Positions 16,503-25,590 are shown, counted from the first letter of the stretch. The stretch is DNA of 64,000 nt from JANYCG01 sp031386665 (GCA_031386665.1 JANNCN010000081.1:34916-98915); one strand, 5' to 3'. The notes: a model not told the origin generated them from the letters alone. Numbers and translations: made by a program.

Positions 16503-17377
16503 ACCGCCCCCTCATTGCTTGTTATCCCGAACAGGCCCGCGATCGTGCGCCGCGTCACCACCCGCACCATGTCGCGGCGGTAGTCGGCCGACCCGCGTGA
16601 GTCCGACAGCGGCTCAATGTCAGCCGCCACGATGTCGGCCGCCTCCTGTGCCACCTCCTTCGTCACGGTTTTCCCTGCCAAAAATTCCTCGGCTCGCATT
16701 ACCCGGCGCGAGACTGGCACCGATGCCCCGACCACCAGCCGTGCCGAATGGCATTGCGTTCCGCTGCGGCAGGCCAGCAAGGACACATTGACCAGAGGAC
16801 GGTGCTCGGCAGCGGTGCGCAGAAACCGCACGTAGCTGCCCGAGGCATCAAGCGCAGGCACGGGAATCCGAAGCTCAATCACCACCTCATCTGGCTCAAT
16901 CGCGGTGACGTAATAGTCCACCAAGAATTCCTCAATGCTGAGCACCCGCTCGCGCCGCGCATTGGCCAGAACCACTTGGGCGTCCAACGCCATCAAGCAG
17001 CCTGGCGGGTCGGTGGCCGGGTCGCCATAACAAAGGTTGCCGCCAATCGTGCCCTGGTTGCGCACTTGCGGGTTGGCCAGCCGGGCCGCCATGGACGCGA
17101 GCATCGGGAAGTGTTGCTGAACGACAGACGAGGCCGCCACATCGCAGTGACGTGATAGCGCACCAATGCGCAAGCCTTTGCCCGCATCAAAGCTAATGCC
17201 CCGCAAGGCATCAATCCGCGCCAGCGACACAATATGAGTGGGGTTCAGCATGCGTTGGCGCAACGCCAGCATGAGCGCAGTGCCACCGGCCATCACCCGG
17301 CAATCGTCACCCAAATCGGCCAGCATACGACTGGCCTCTTGCACTGAAGCTGGTTCCAAAAAGTCGAAGTCACGCAT
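16499..17377 (-). CDS. Molybdenum hydroxylase FAD-binding medium subunit
   Basis: 292 residues, CoxM/XdhB-type. Flavin-binding motifs AGGTALMLALRQR and the segment TIGGNLCYGDPATD are visible, with the C-terminal CO-dehydrogenase flavoprotein domain (VVGASVPVSRRVMRAEEFLAG). It accepts electrons from the 2Fe-2S subunit. The ATG at 17377 overlaps the large-subunit stop by 8 bp; AGGGG lies upstream. An in-frame start at 17401 would sit inside the preceding gene and is less likely. Confidence 0.93.
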   Translation of the reverse strand: MRDFDFLEPASVQEASRMLADLGDDCRVMAGGTALMLALRQRMLNPTHIVSLARIDALRGISFDAGKGLRIGALSRHCDVAASSVVQQHFPMLASMAARLANPQVRNQGTIGGNLCYGDPATDPPGCLMALDAQVVLANARRERVLSIEEFLVDYYVTAIEPDEVVIELRIPVPALDASGSYVRFLRTAAEHRPLVNVSLLACRSGTQCHSARLVVGASVPVSRRVMRAEEFLAGKTVTKEVAQEAADIVAADIEPLSDSRGSADYRRDMVRVVTRRTIAGLFGITSNEGAV

Positions 17378-19682
17378 GGGCCACCCCTGCCTGCGTTGCA
17401 TTTCGCGGTTGTAGGCGCAGCGCAGCCAAAACTTTTTCTGGTGTGATGGGCAAGTCGGTGATGCGCACGCCTACGGCATCGAACACGGCATTGGCAATGG
17501 CAGGTGCGCCGGGCAAGATGGCGGTTTCACTCGCTCCCTTGGCACCGTACGGGCCATTGGGGTCGTTGGACTCGACGATGCCACTTTGCAGTATGGGCAG
17601 GGCATCGGCAGTGGGCATGGTGTAGTCGGCAAAATTGCCGTTCATCAGGCGGCCGCCTTCCACTTGCAACTGTTCGTACAGCGTCCATCCAATCGCCTGT
17701 GCGGCCGCACCATTGCTTTGGCCATGCACGGCTTGCGGGTTAAAAGCCTTGCCGCAATCGTCTGAGACAAAGCTGTTGACCACAGTCACCTGACCGGTTT
17801 CGATATCGACCTCAACCTCGACCGCCTGCGCCGCAAACGAGTAAGCCGGCGCGATGTTGCCGTAAACCTTCTCGTCGTGCATAACTGTTTTAGAGTCCCA
17901 GCTGCCAACCACCTGAATCCCCTCGCCACCGTGTCGCCAAATGTGCATGCGGGCCAGCTCGGCCAAGGTGAATTTGCGGGATGTGTCACCGCGCACAGAC
18001 ACCACGCCTGCCGCAAGTTCCATTTGATCAACAGTGGCGTGGAGCGCCTCTGCCGCCAGTGCAAAGAGCTTGTCACGCACCAAGCCTGCTGCGACGATGG
18101 CCGCGTTGCCACCTGCAATAGTGACCCTTGAGGCCAGCGCGCCAATGCACCACGGCGACACATCGGTGTCGGGAATCGCCACATGCACATAGGCCAGCGG
18201 GATGTCCAGCTCATGCGCCACCACTTGGGCCAGCATGGTCATGGCGCCCTGGCCAGCATCGGCCTCGCCACTGTGCACCAGTACACGACCGTCTTCATTG
18301 ACTTTCAGCATCACGCTGGAGCCGTCCCAATTGCCTATGGTGCGGTTGCCACTGACATGCATGACAGCACCCATTCCAACGCCACGGCGCTTGGTACCTG
18401 CGCTGCGGGCTTGTGCAGCATCTGAGCGCTTGGCGTCCCAGCCTATGGCCTGGGTGCACTGGTCGATGCAGTCCTTCAAACCCGTGCTACCAACCTTCCA
18501 GCCATGCACCGAAGTCTCTCCGACCCCAATGGCGTTGCGTTTGTGCACCTCAATCACGTCCAGGCCCAGCGAGCGCGCCATCGTGTCGATGTGGCTGTTC
18601 AGCGCAAACAGCATTTGAGTGCCGCCGAACCCGCGAAAGGCGCCGTGTGGCGGGTTGTTGGTGTAGACCAAGGTGGCGTGGGAACGCACGTTTTGCAAGC
18701 GATGCATATTGTCACTGCGCATGGCGCTGACATGCATGACCTCCGCCGACAGGCCGCTGTAGGCCCCGCATTCGGCAACGATGCGCACGTCTTTGGCAAT
18801 GATGATGCCGTCTTTGTCCATGCCAAGTTTCAGGGTGATGCGTTCCGGCAAGCTGGAGCAACACGCCAAGAAATCTTCAAGCCGGTTGTTGACCAGCCGA
18901 ACTGGCCTGCCCGTTTTGACCGCCAGCAGGCCCGCGATCAGGTTGTTGGCGTCCTCAATCAACTTGCCACCAAACCCGCCACCCGTGGTCGCCTGGATCA
19001 CACGGATTTGTGACACTGGCATTTCCAGAACCGCTGCCAGCCGCCCGCGCACAAGAAAGGCCGATTGCGTCGATGTCCACACCTGCAGGCGCCCGTCAGC
19101 ATCCATCGCCGCCACCGACGCCATCGGCTCCATGTAGCCTGGGTACTGGGCATGCGTGGTGTAGGTGGCCTCGTGCACCAAATGCGCCGCGGCAAAACCT
19201 GCGTCTACGTTGCCGCGTGCGAACTGGATGTCGTGCGAGATGTTGTTGCGGCCCTCGTGCACGCCGGGGGCTTCGTTGTCCAGCGCTTCTTCAGGCGTCA
19301 GCAGGGCTGGCAGTTCTTCGTATTCAACCTGAATCAGGTCGAGCGCGTCGCGGGCGATCTCTTCTGTCACGGCGGCAACTGCGGCGACTTCTTCGCCAGC
19401 GAAACGCACCTTGCCGTCGGCCAAAATGCGACGCTCTTTGTGATGTCCGCCCCATAACGTGCGCGGCCCATCAAGCCCGGTCAGCACCGCCTCGACGCCT
19501 GGCAACGCCAGCGCAGCAGAAGTGTCGATGCGGACAATGCGCGCGTGAGGGTAAGGGCTGCGCAACACCTTGCCGTGCAGCATGCCTGGCAGCTTGATAT
19601 CTCCTGCGTACTGCGCGCGCCCCAGCACCTTGGATCGCGCATTGACCTGCGGCACATCGGTGCCCAGAGTGGACAGACTCAT
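17370..19682 (-). CDS. Molybdenum hydroxylase catalytic (molybdopterin) large subunit
   Basis: 770 residues, xanthine-oxidase/CoxL superfamily. N-terminal ald/xan-dh domain (GRAQYAGDIKLPGMLHGKVLRS), molybdopterin motifs TGGGFGGK, PHGAFRGFG and GQGAMTMLAQ, and the C-terminal catalytic Glu in YGAKGASETAILPG. The AYRCSFR loop of true form-I CO dehydrogenase is absent, so it is a hydroxylase of an aromatic or N-heteroaromatic ring, purine or aldehyde rather than CO dehydrogenase. The start has a perfect GGAGG. It follows tctC by 23 bp. Confidence 0.94.
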   Translation of the reverse strand: MSLSTLGTDVPQVNARSKVLGRAQYAGDIKLPGMLHGKVLRSPYPHARIVRIDTSAALALPGVEAVLTGLDGPRTLWGGHHKERRILADGKVRFAGEEVAAVAAVTEEIARDALDLIQVEYEELPALLTPEEALDNEAPGVHEGRNNISHDIQFARGNVDAGFAAAHLVHEATYTTHAQYPGYMEPMASVAAMDADGRLQVWTSTQSAFLVRGRLAAVLEMPVSQIRVIQATTGGGFGGKLIEDANNLIAGLLAVKTGRPVRLVNNRLEDFLACCSSLPERITLKLGMDKDGIIIAKDVRIVAECGAYSGLSAEVMHVSAMRSDNMHRLQNVRSHATLVYTNNPPHGAFRGFGGTQMLFALNSHIDTMARSLGLDVIEVHKRNAIGVGETSVHGWKVGSTGLKDCIDQCTQAIGWDAKRSDAAQARSAGTKRRGVGMGAVMHVSGNRTIGNWDGSSVMLKVNEDGRVLVHSGEADAGQGAMTMLAQVVAHELDIPLAYVHVAIPDTDVSPWCIGALASRVTIAGGNAAIVAAGLVRDKLFALAAEALHATVDQMELAAGVVSVRGDTSRKFTLAELARMHIWRHGGEGIQVVGSWDSKTVMHDEKVYGNIAPAYSFAAQAVEVEVDIETGQVTVVNSFVSDDCGKAFNPQAVHGQSNGAAAQAIGWTLYEQLQVEGGRLMNGNFADYTMPTADALPILQSGIVESNDPNGPYGAKGASETAILPGAPAIANAVFDAVGVRITDLPITPEKVLAALRLQPRNATQAGVAHA

Positions 19683-19705
19683 CGAAGCCTCCGGTTTCTG
19701 TCGGC

Positions 19706-20686
19706 TTACTGAGCCGTGATGCCCAGTTCTTTGATGACTTTGCTCATCACCTCGAATTCGGACGCATTGGTGTTAGCCAACACGCTGGGCGCACCCCCCG
19801 CTGGCAAGGCACCGAAGGTGGCGAGCTTTTGTACGACTTCGGGCTCTTTGAGGATGTCGTTGAAATGCCCGTTGAGCAAGCGCACGACCTCAGCCGGCGT
19901 GCCTTTGGGCGCGAAGAAGCCGTTCCACGCTCCGACGACCACGTCCTTGTAACCTGCCTCTGCCAGCGTGGGAATATTGGGAGCCAGTGGTGAGCGCTGC
20001 GCATCCCCAATCGCGACCGCGTGCAAACGGCCCTGAGCGATGTACTGAGTGACAGGCCCCAAAGTCACCCAGGCGGTGCCAACGTGGCCAGCCACCACAT
20101 CAATGACCGCCGGGCCGACGCCACGGTAAGGCACATGCTGAATCTTCACGCCGGCTGCGCGGTTCAGCCATTCAGCCACCACATGCATGGGCGAGCCTGC
20201 GCCAGGACTACCGTAGGACAAGGCCTTGCCGCCTTTTGCTGCAGCAACCATGTCAGCCGTGGTCCTGAAACCCGCGCTGGGATGCGCCACCAGCACCAAC
20301 GGCTGAGTGGCGATCTTGGTGATCGCCTCAAACCCATTGAGTACGTCGTAGCTGGTGCTGGGTGGCAGGTTTAACACCATGGGCGCAGTAGTAAATGGGT
20401 TGGGCGTGAAAAGCAAGGTGTAGCCGTCAGGTGTAGCACGGCCAACAAAAGCGTTGCCGATGGTGCCACCCGCACCCGGCTTGTTGTCCACCAACACGGT
20501 CTGCTTCAGTTTTTGCGAAAGCTTGTCGGCGAAAAGCCGCGCAATGGCATCGGTATCGCCGCCTGGCGGGTACGACACGATCACAGTGATCGGCTTGGCT
20601 GGATAAGCTTGGGCCATGGCCGTGCCGCACATGGCGGTGCAGGCAGCGACTACGGCAAGAAGCAGGTGACGACGGACAAGTTTCAT
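19706..20686 (-). CDS. Bug/TctC-family periplasmic solute-binding protein
   Basis: 326 residues with a clear signal peptide ending in AMAQA and mature N-terminus YPAKPITVIVSYPPGG; motifs VDNKPGAGGTIGN and NIPTLAEAGYKDV. It is the first gene of the minus operon with the molybdenum hydroxylase, so its ligand is probably the hydroxylase substrate. It is most like the receptor at 11757-12743. Divergent from the MarR gene, 319 bp away. Confidence 0.92.
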   Translation of the reverse strand: MKLVRRHLLLAVVAACTAMCGTAMAQAYPAKPITVIVSYPPGGDTDAIARLFADKLSQKLKQTVLVDNKPGAGGTIGNAFVGRATPDGYTLLFTPNPFTTAPMVLNLPPSTSYDVLNGFEAITKIATQPLVLVAHPSAGFRTTADMVAAAKGGKALSYGSPGAGSPMHVVAEWLNRAAGVKIQHVPYRGVGPAVIDVVAGHVGTAWVTLGPVTQYIAQGRLHAVAIGDAQRSPLAPNIPTLAEAGYKDVVVGAWNGFFAPKGTPAEVVRLLNGHFNDILKEPEVVQKLATFGALPAGGAPSVLANTNASEFEVMSKVIKELGITAQ

Positions 20687-20851
20687 TTCAGGCTCCTAAA
20701 AATTGCACTTTTACGCCCGACGGACAGGCGCAAAAAGTGCCGACAAGTGAAAGGTCGCTGCTTTCCGTCAATGACTCAACCGAGGTTTCTGCATTCGGAG
20801 CACGAATCCCAACTGCACAAACACTCGCTGGATGAACTATAAATTTTCTTT

Positions 20852-20865
20852 GTTGACTGATCAAC
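20852..20865. promoter_or_regulatory. Candidate MarR operator in the tctC-marR divergent region
   Basis: GTTGA-CTGA-TCAAC is a perfect 5-bp-arm palindrome in the 319-bp gap between the divergent tctC and marR genes. It is a plausible site for the neighbouring MarR protein. Related half-sites (TTGACCAA, TTGATCAA) occur at 15063 and 15083. The remainder of 20687-21005 is AT-rich, with a short iterated AATTTTTT tract at about 20893-20920, and no gene. Confidence 0.5.
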
Positions 20866-21005
20866 TTGCTGCAAACCTTTATTGCTATTTGTAATTTTTT
20901 AATTTTTTAATTTTTTTTACAAGATTTTCCCCAAAAAATCTTAAATTTTGCTGTGAAACAATTCAGAGCTGCCCCTGACTGTTCGCCATCCCGCACCCGC
21001 CGACA

Positions 21006-21569
21006 ATGATCCCCTCCATGAAAACAAAGCCGAACTCAAATGACTCACAAATGACTTCATCAGAAGCAAAAGACCCCTGGTCGGACCTGCCTGCATCGGG
21101 GGACGGCCTGACCGTAGACAACTTCCTGACAACCGTGATGAGCCAGGTGGTGAATGCCCTGCGCCGCTCCATCACTCTGCCCTACGCCCAGCAGTTCGGG
21201 CTGACCGTCCCCGAGTGGCGCCTGTTGTCGCTGCTGGCCCATGCAAAGAGCCTGCCTTTCGCCGAACTCGTGGTGCAGTCCACATCAGACAAAGCACTGG
21301 TCAGCCGCACCTTGCGACTGCTTGAAAAGCGAGGTTTTGTTGAATTGGTCGCCGAAGGCAACACGCCACGCAAGGCGTTGACCTGCAGCATCACGCCTTC
21401 TGGTGATGCTTTGCACGCCAAAGTCATCCCCTTGGCGCGGCGAAGCCAGGCCGAGGCCATTGGCGTCATGACGCCTGAGGAGCGCCGCGTCGTCTACAGC
21501 GCCCTTAAGCGGGTGCAGACGGCGTCTTTGAAACGAGCCCCACTCACGGCCAATGACGGAAATGATTGA
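21006..21569 (+). CDS. MarR-family transcriptional regulator
   Basis: 187 residues. The winged-helix core runs from about 45 to 150: LTVPEWRLLSLLAH, LVVQSTSDKALVSRTLRLLEKRGFVEL, and the wing NTPRKALTCSITPSG. An N-terminal 30-residue polar stretch precedes it. MarR proteins usually repress and are released by small aromatic ligands, which fits control of the adjacent divergent TctC/molybdenum-hydroxylase operon. An ATG at 21018 is an alternative start. Confidence 0.92.
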   Translation: MIPSMKTKPNSNDSQMTSSEAKDPWSDLPASGDGLTVDNFLTTVMSQVVNALRRSITLPYAQQFGLTVPEWRLLSLLAHAKSLPFAELVVQSTSDKALVSRTLRLLEKRGFVELVAEGNTPRKALTCSITPSGDALHAKVIPLARRSQAEAIGVMTPEERRVVYSALKRVQTASLKRAPLTANDGND

Positions 21570-21762
21570 GCGCGCCGCAAGATTGTGGCAAATTCAAATG
21601 CTCGATTGACTTGGGTTACCCAAGGAACCGCATGGGCTAGCATTTGAGCGCCAACCCACCGCCCGATAAGCAAGGCTCGATTTGTCAAAGCCGAACCTAA
21701 AAGAACCGAATTTCCGAGAGAGACCCAATAATCCAGAAGGAGCAAAGGTGCAATATTGGAGT

Positions 21763-21796
21763 AAAAAAAACCCCGCAACCGTAGGGCTGCGAGGCT
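21763..21796 (-). terminator. Original rho-independent terminator of the tRNA-Lys transcript
   Basis: On the minus strand CCTCGCA - 10-nt loop - TGCGGGG is followed by eight T. It lies just beyond the attL remnant of the tRNA 3' end, so before phage insertion it would have terminated the tRNA-Lys transcript. It now lies downstream of the leftward prophage late operon. The rest of 21570-21962 has no gene; a 9-bp perfect hairpin (TTTTGGCGC/GCGCCAAAA, 21920-21942) lies just past the last phage gene. Confidence 0.8.
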
Positions 21797-21799
21797 TTG

Positions 21800-21848
21800 A
21801 ATTTGGTGGGATGTGCGGGGGTCGAACCCACGACAAACGGATTAAAAG
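21800..21848 (+). repeat. attL, 49-bp duplicate of the tRNA-Lys 3' part
   Basis: Identical over 49 bp to 63418-63466. It contains the tRNA 3' half from the anticodon loop through the CCA end and four further bases. After 21848 the sequence stops matching tRNA (AACGG instead of TCCG), so this copy is only a remnant. It marks the left junction of the prophage. Confidence 0.95.
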
Positions 21849-21962
21849 AACGGCATGCAGGCAGTGCAGGGGTTGTTTTACCTCTGTGCGCAAATCGCTT
21901 AGGTTGCTGGAAACCCCGGTTTTGGCGCACTTTGCGCCAAAATTCCCCAACCTGTTTCGAGG

Positions 21963-22415
21963 CTAGGGTGCAATCAAAACGACCTCGTCTTGCGGCTTCG
22001 CGTACTTTTCGCCAAAGCTGCGCACGGCCTGGTAATACGCTTTGGCTCGAATCGACCACATGCCATCAGCAATGCAAAGCTGGTAGAAGATTTCGTCAGC
22101 TTGCGGGCGGTAGATTTCGCAGTCCAGAAAGCCCATGCGGATTGCCCCATAAAGTCCGTCATGCACAAGCCCGCCACGCAAGTTGTTTTTGGTGTTGATG
22201 GCAATGCCGCTCACGCCGTCCCATGCGTATCCGTAACTGAGCGTGAAAACGCCCTCAGAATCAAGTTCCAGCCAGTCAGTTTTAAACGGCTCAGGTTCTG
22301 GCCAAAACGTCAACTTGACGGCAAACGCTTTTTTGAGCTGGTATTTGTAGCCCTCGCCATAGGCCACAACCGCCCAGCTAGGCGTGTCGTGATCTTGCGG
22401 GGCCAGGCTGATCAT
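21963..22415 (-). CDS. DUF1353-like phage protein
   Basis: 150 residues. The segment FTLSYGYAWDGVSG ... RGGLVHDGLYGAI ... ADEIFYQLCIADGM matches the DUF1353 family as remembered, common at the ends of phage lysis or tail modules; its conserved His-Asp pair is present. Function unknown. It is the last gene of the leftward late operon. The start overlaps the upstream stop by ATGA. Confidence 0.75.
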   Translation of the reverse strand: MISLAPQDHDTPSWAVVAYGEGYKYQLKKAFAVKLTFWPEPEPFKTDWLELDSEGVFTLSYGYAWDGVSGIAINTKNNLRGGLVHDGLYGAIRMGFLDCEIYRPQADEIFYQLCIADGMWSIRAKAYYQAVRSFGEKYAKPQDEVVLIAP

Positions 22416-22687
22416 TTGCGCAAAGCCGCAATTGCCTTTTCAGCAGCACCTTCCCCGTTGTCGCGGTTGAACAAAAAAGTATCCACGGTTTCGAGGTGAA
22501 TGTCAATTTTCATGAACCGCCCGCCAACAAAATCGAAATATTGCAAAGGCTTTTCAGCCAGCGCTTGCGCCGCCTGTCCGGCATTCATTGGCCCCGGCGT
22601 GTAGGCCGGATGGTCTTCAATGCGAGGTTTTGCGACGGCGTAGAGAGCAGCCAGCACAGCCGCTTTATCAAGTCCTGCAATGTTCAT
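22412..22687 (-). CDS. Hypothetical phage protein
   Basis: 91 residues, not recognised. It has an N-terminal LDKAAVLAALYAVAKPR helix and a motif PMNAGQAAQALAEKPLQYFDFVGGRFMKIDI. It overlaps both neighbours by ATGA and sits in the lysis cassette, so it is probably translated with it. Confidence 0.7.
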   Translation of the reverse strand: MNIAGLDKAAVLAALYAVAKPRIEDHPAYTPGPMNAGQAAQALAEKPLQYFDFVGGRFMKIDIHLETVDTFLFNRDNGEGAAEKAIAALRK

Positions 22688-22911
22688 TTTTTGCTTTCAA
22701 GTGGTGTGGCAACTGGGGCGGGCTTCAGGCGGGCGCAAATAACATCGGCGTCTTCTTGAGCTACCTTGCTTGTTAGCCCCACGGGGCCGTACATGCTATT
22801 TACAAAGCCATGCACCCCGCCGACAGCGCAGCTCACGCGGTTTGTCAGAAAGCCGTCAGTTGCACAGCCCGCCAACAGCAAGGCCGAGATGATGATTGAA
22901 ATGGTTTTCAT
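22684..22911 (-). CDS. Small lipoprotein of the lysis cassette (spanin-like candidate)
   Basis: 75 residues with a lipoprotein signal: hydrophobic stretch and lipobox LLAGC, acylated Cys predicted at residue 16. It lies directly after the endolysin gene, where outer-membrane spanins (Rz1-type) are found. It is less Pro-rich than typical Rz1 and no Rz partner is recognised, so the spanin role is only a suggestion. A C-terminal Pro/Ala tail is present. The start codon has no good RBS. Confidence 0.7.
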   Translation of the reverse strand: MKTISIIISALLLAGCATDGFLTNRVSCAVGGVHGFVNSMYGPVGLTSKVAQEDADVICARLKPAPVATPLESKK

Positions 22912-22914
22912 AAT

Positions 22915-23475
22915 TTAAACGGGTAGTTGAAGTGCAAGTTTTGCTTTTTCCCAGCGGGCCTTGCGGTCTGGAAATCCATTCAGACCGCCATTGATCGCCA
23001 AAGTGCAACCCTCGAAGTCGCCAGCATCGGCAAATCTGTTCAGCTTTTTCCAGTCCCAGTAGCAAAAGGCTGACAGCGCGGCCCAGCGTAGCGCGGTAAG
23101 CTCAAGCGGGTTTTGCTCAAAATCCGGCACCGCGTCGCCAAACTTGGCCCTCATGCGCTGGGTTGTCGCCCGGTGATTGGCCCGCCCGGTGATCTGTATC
23201 AGGCCGTGGCCACGATATTTCGAGCCGTCTCCCGGCTGAGTATTACCAAGGTCTTTGCGCCCCTCGTAGCGCCGCTGTACTGGCGTTGGCCCCCAAATCT
23301 CAGTGACATACCGAAAACTGCCTGATTCATGGCCGATTTGCGCCAATGCCATGGCTAAGCGGGCTGGCGTGTTGACCTCGTAGGCTTGGCACCCTTCGGC
23401 GATGTGAAGGCTATACATCGCCGCGCGAGTGCTGCTGCAGCCCACGTCAATCAGCAGCTTGGGGGTGATGATCAC
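22915..23475 (-). CDS. Endolysin, glycoside hydrolase family 19 (chitinase-like)
   Basis: 186 residues. GH19 signatures: LAMALAQIGHESGSFRYVTE with the catalytic Glu in HESG, RRYEGRKDLGNTQPGDG, YRGHGLIQITGRANH and LRWAALSAFCYWD, NGGLNGFPDR. It cleaves the peptidoglycan glycan strand in phage lysis. No signal peptide, so it depends on the holin encoded just upstream. The GTG at 23475 is chosen for its GAGGGG RBS and GTGA overlap with the holin stop; the longer frame to 23553 lies inside the holin gene. Confidence 0.9.
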   Translation of the reverse strand: MIITPKLLIDVGCSSTRAAMYSLHIAEGCQAYEVNTPARLAMALAQIGHESGSFRYVTEIWGPTPVQRRYEGRKDLGNTQPGDGSKYRGHGLIQITGRANHRATTQRMRAKFGDAVPDFEQNPLELTALRWAALSAFCYWDWKKLNRFADAGDFEGCTLAINGGLNGFPDRKARWEKAKLALQLPV

Positions 23476-23690
23476 AAATCCCCTCTTTGCGTGTCGCCAA
23501 TCTTGCGCCGCTCGATGGCGCGTTTGTAAAACCACTCGCACAGCATGATGCAAGCCATCAGCGCACCTACAACGACGCTAACGGTTGACGCAAAAGCGTG
23601 AACGTCTTGCATGGTCAAAGTGCCAACCCAGCTCAAGAAAATCAAAATCCACTTTTGCACGGGATGGCTGACGCCAGTTTGATCATTCAT
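23472..23690 (-). CDS. Putative holin
   Basis: 72 residues with two hydrophobic helices (about WILIFLSWVGTLTM and VSVVVGALMACIMLCEWFY) and a charged C-terminus (RAIERRKIGDTQRGDL). Size, topology and position immediately before the endolysin fit a class II-type holin. The ATG at 23690 follows the tailspike stop by one base; a TTG nine bases upstream is possible. Confidence 0.75.
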   Translation of the reverse strand: MNDQTGVSHPVQKWILIFLSWVGTLTMQDVHAFASTVSVVVGALMACIMLCEWFYKRAIERRKIGDTQRGDL

Positions 23691-23691
23691 A

Positions 23692-25164
23692 TCAACCAAT
23701 CAAGCGTTGGGTGATCTGCACAGACATACCTTCGCAGTCCGTCGAAACGGTTCCAACGCTGGTGTAAATCTGTACCGAGGTGTTGGTTTTGGTGTTGTGC
23801 CTGACATTGGCAATCAGGCCTACGCCCGTGCTGATGTAATCGCACGCCACATCGACGTGATAAGCCGAGTCCTGACATGGATTAAGCCACGTCCAGGTGT
23901 AAGCGCCGACACCTGTACGCACGCACGAAACCATGTTTTCAGTGTTGAAAAACCCGGCCACGCCAGCGCGTCCATCGGAAATCACACCGATTGCCCAGAT
24001 TGACGGCTGACGGCCAAACACCTTGGATGTAGTCGCGCTGCCTTTGACGATTCGATGGCTTAAATTTGAGTCGTACAGCTTCGAAGTGGCGTCAACGAAG
24101 ATATCGCCAAGCGTCTGATTTTGGTTGAACTCGCAGCCATCTACACCAGTCAGCAGCGTGCCATTTTTTGCCACGATGCCGTAATTGGCAAACGCGCTGG
24201 AATTGGCCAGGCGACCCAGCGAAATCGTGGACACGCAATTGTCTAGGACAAGGCTATTCGGCTTCAATGCCCCGAATTGTGTGGATTCGGTGTACAGCGC
24301 GGAAAAGAGCACATCGCTGTTTTGAAAGTACATTTCACCGCCGCCGAGCGTGCCGTCAATGCTTCGATTGTTTTCAATCGTGGCGTTGTCGATCCAGAGT
24401 CCGCTAATTCGATTGCCGACACACGGGAAATTGATGCCGCCAGCCACAGATGTATCCGTTCCGCAGTCCTCAACCACCAGGCGCGTGAATTTGAGGTCAG
24501 CCAAATCTTGCACCGCCGCCGCCTTGTACATGCCCGATGACCCGGCGACAAACGTCCCGCAAGAATCCATTTCAATGTCGAAATGAACCAGCCAGTTCGG
24601 GCCAACAAACTCGATGCCGTAATGCCCAAAGTTGAACATGCGCACGTTTTCAAACATTTGCATGCTCGACCCGCGCTGATTCCACGCCAATTTCAAACAC
24701 TTCGCGCCATTGCTTGCCGCACTCGAACGCAGCGTCATGTTGCGAAAAGCAAGTTGTTTTCGACTAGGGTTTGTGCCCTCGCAATCAAACGCAGTCCCTG
24801 TGCCGTAATAGACAAACTGAGTTCCTTCTTTGCTGCCACCACTCCACACTGTGCCAGTCTTGCGCACAATCATGCTGTTGTGCCGTGCGTTGCCAGAAGG
24901 CCAAAAGATTGCACCGCCACCAATACCGCTTACATAGTCTTCAATGGCTTGCACGGCGGCGGTGCAATCTAGCGTTTCAGAGCGTGCGAAGTAGTCGGCC
25001 TTTTGCGCAGCGCTGAAAAAAGTCAGGCCACTCAATTGCTCATTGAGTCGTTTAGTAACTGTGGTTTGAACCGAACCTGGAGGCAATGGCGCATATGTCG
25101 TTGCATCAAGCCCGAGCCTGAGCAAGTTTTTTTTCAAAGGCCTAGCATTGATACCTGAAATCAT
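23692..25164 (-). CDS. Tailspike / pectate-lyase-fold receptor-binding protein
   Basis: 490 residues. A short N-terminal head-binding region is followed by an Ala/Gly-rich linker and a parallel beta-helix pattern: GGAIFWPSGNARHNSMIVRKTGTVWSG-type start, regular Asn/Val/Ile rungs (FRNMTLRSSA, FENVRMFNFGHYGIEF, WIDNATIENNRS) and a C-terminal trimerisation-like domain. It likely recognises or depolymerises host surface polysaccharide. No catalytic motif can be assigned. Its position before the lysis cassette is usual for P22-like phages. Confidence 0.8.
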   Translation of the reverse strand: MISGINARPLKKNLLRLGLDATTYAPLPPGSVQTTVTKRLNEQLSGLTFFSAAQKADYFARSETLDCTAAVQAIEDYVSGIGGGAIFWPSGNARHNSMIVRKTGTVWSGGSKEGTQFVYYGTGTAFDCEGTNPSRKQLAFRNMTLRSSAASNGAKCLKLAWNQRGSSMQMFENVRMFNFGHYGIEFVGPNWLVHFDIEMDSCGTFVAGSSGMYKAAAVQDLADLKFTRLVVEDCGTDTSVAGGINFPCVGNRISGLWIDNATIENNRSIDGTLGGGEMYFQNSDVLFSALYTESTQFGALKPNSLVLDNCVSTISLGRLANSSAFANYGIVAKNGTLLTGVDGCEFNQNQTLGDIFVDATSKLYDSNLSHRIVKGSATTSKVFGRQPSIWAIGVISDGRAGVAGFFNTENMVSCVRTGVGAYTWTWLNPCQDSAYHVDVACDYISTGVGLIANVRHNTKTNTSVQIYTSVGTVSTDCEGMSVQITQRLIG

Positions 25165-25176
25165 GAAGCAACCCGG

Positions 25177-25590
25177 TTAAATGTCGCCCGCCGACGCAGC
25201 AATCACGTACACCACATTGGCACCGGATACTGCCGTTTTGCACTTAGCGCGCAACAGCATCCCAGCTTGCAAGTAGAGCGCGCCGTTTTCGGTGTAGGCC
25301 AGCGCCGGAATATCGGTTGGGTTGAGCAGTGCCACCGACTTTGCAACCCCGTTGGTACCCGCGCCAATGGGAATGGCGACCTCGCCAATCGGGTAATCCA
25401 CGCCAGACGCCTGTATGGCAAGCTGCACCACGTAGGCGTTTGCAGCATCTGAATTGCTGGCAATCAGGCTGTCGATCCGAATGCCATTGGCGCCTGGTAT
25501 GCAAACGGTTTTGAACGCAATTCCGTCGGCATTGACAAACGAGGTGGCAGGCGTCTTGATCGTGCCCACGTAAACAGGTGAACTTGACAT
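25177..25590 (-). CDS. Phage structural protein, tail-associated
   Basis: 137 residues, beta-rich, with an Ala/Val/Ile pattern (IRIDSLIASNSDAANAYVVQLAIQ, EVAIPIGAGTNG). Not recognised. Lies between the fibre-like protein and the tailspike, sharing the stop-start junction at 25590, so it is likely a virion component. Confidence 0.65.
   Translation of the reverse strand: MSSSPVYVGTIKTPATSFVNADGIAFKTVCIPGANGIRIDSLIASNSDAANAYVVQLAIQASGVDYPIGEVAIPIGAGTNGVAKSVALLNPTDIPALAYTENGALYLQAGMLLRAKCKTAVSGANVVYVIAASAGDI

Noticed and set aside
17370..19682. Carbon monoxide dehydrogenase
   Set aside because: CoxG-type neighbour suggests it, but the catalytic AYRCSFR loop is missing; sequence is PHGAFRGFG as in other hydroxylases.
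20880..20925. Iterated AATTTTTT tract as a functional repeat or origin
   Set aside because: Low-complexity AT tract near the marR promoter; no supporting structure.
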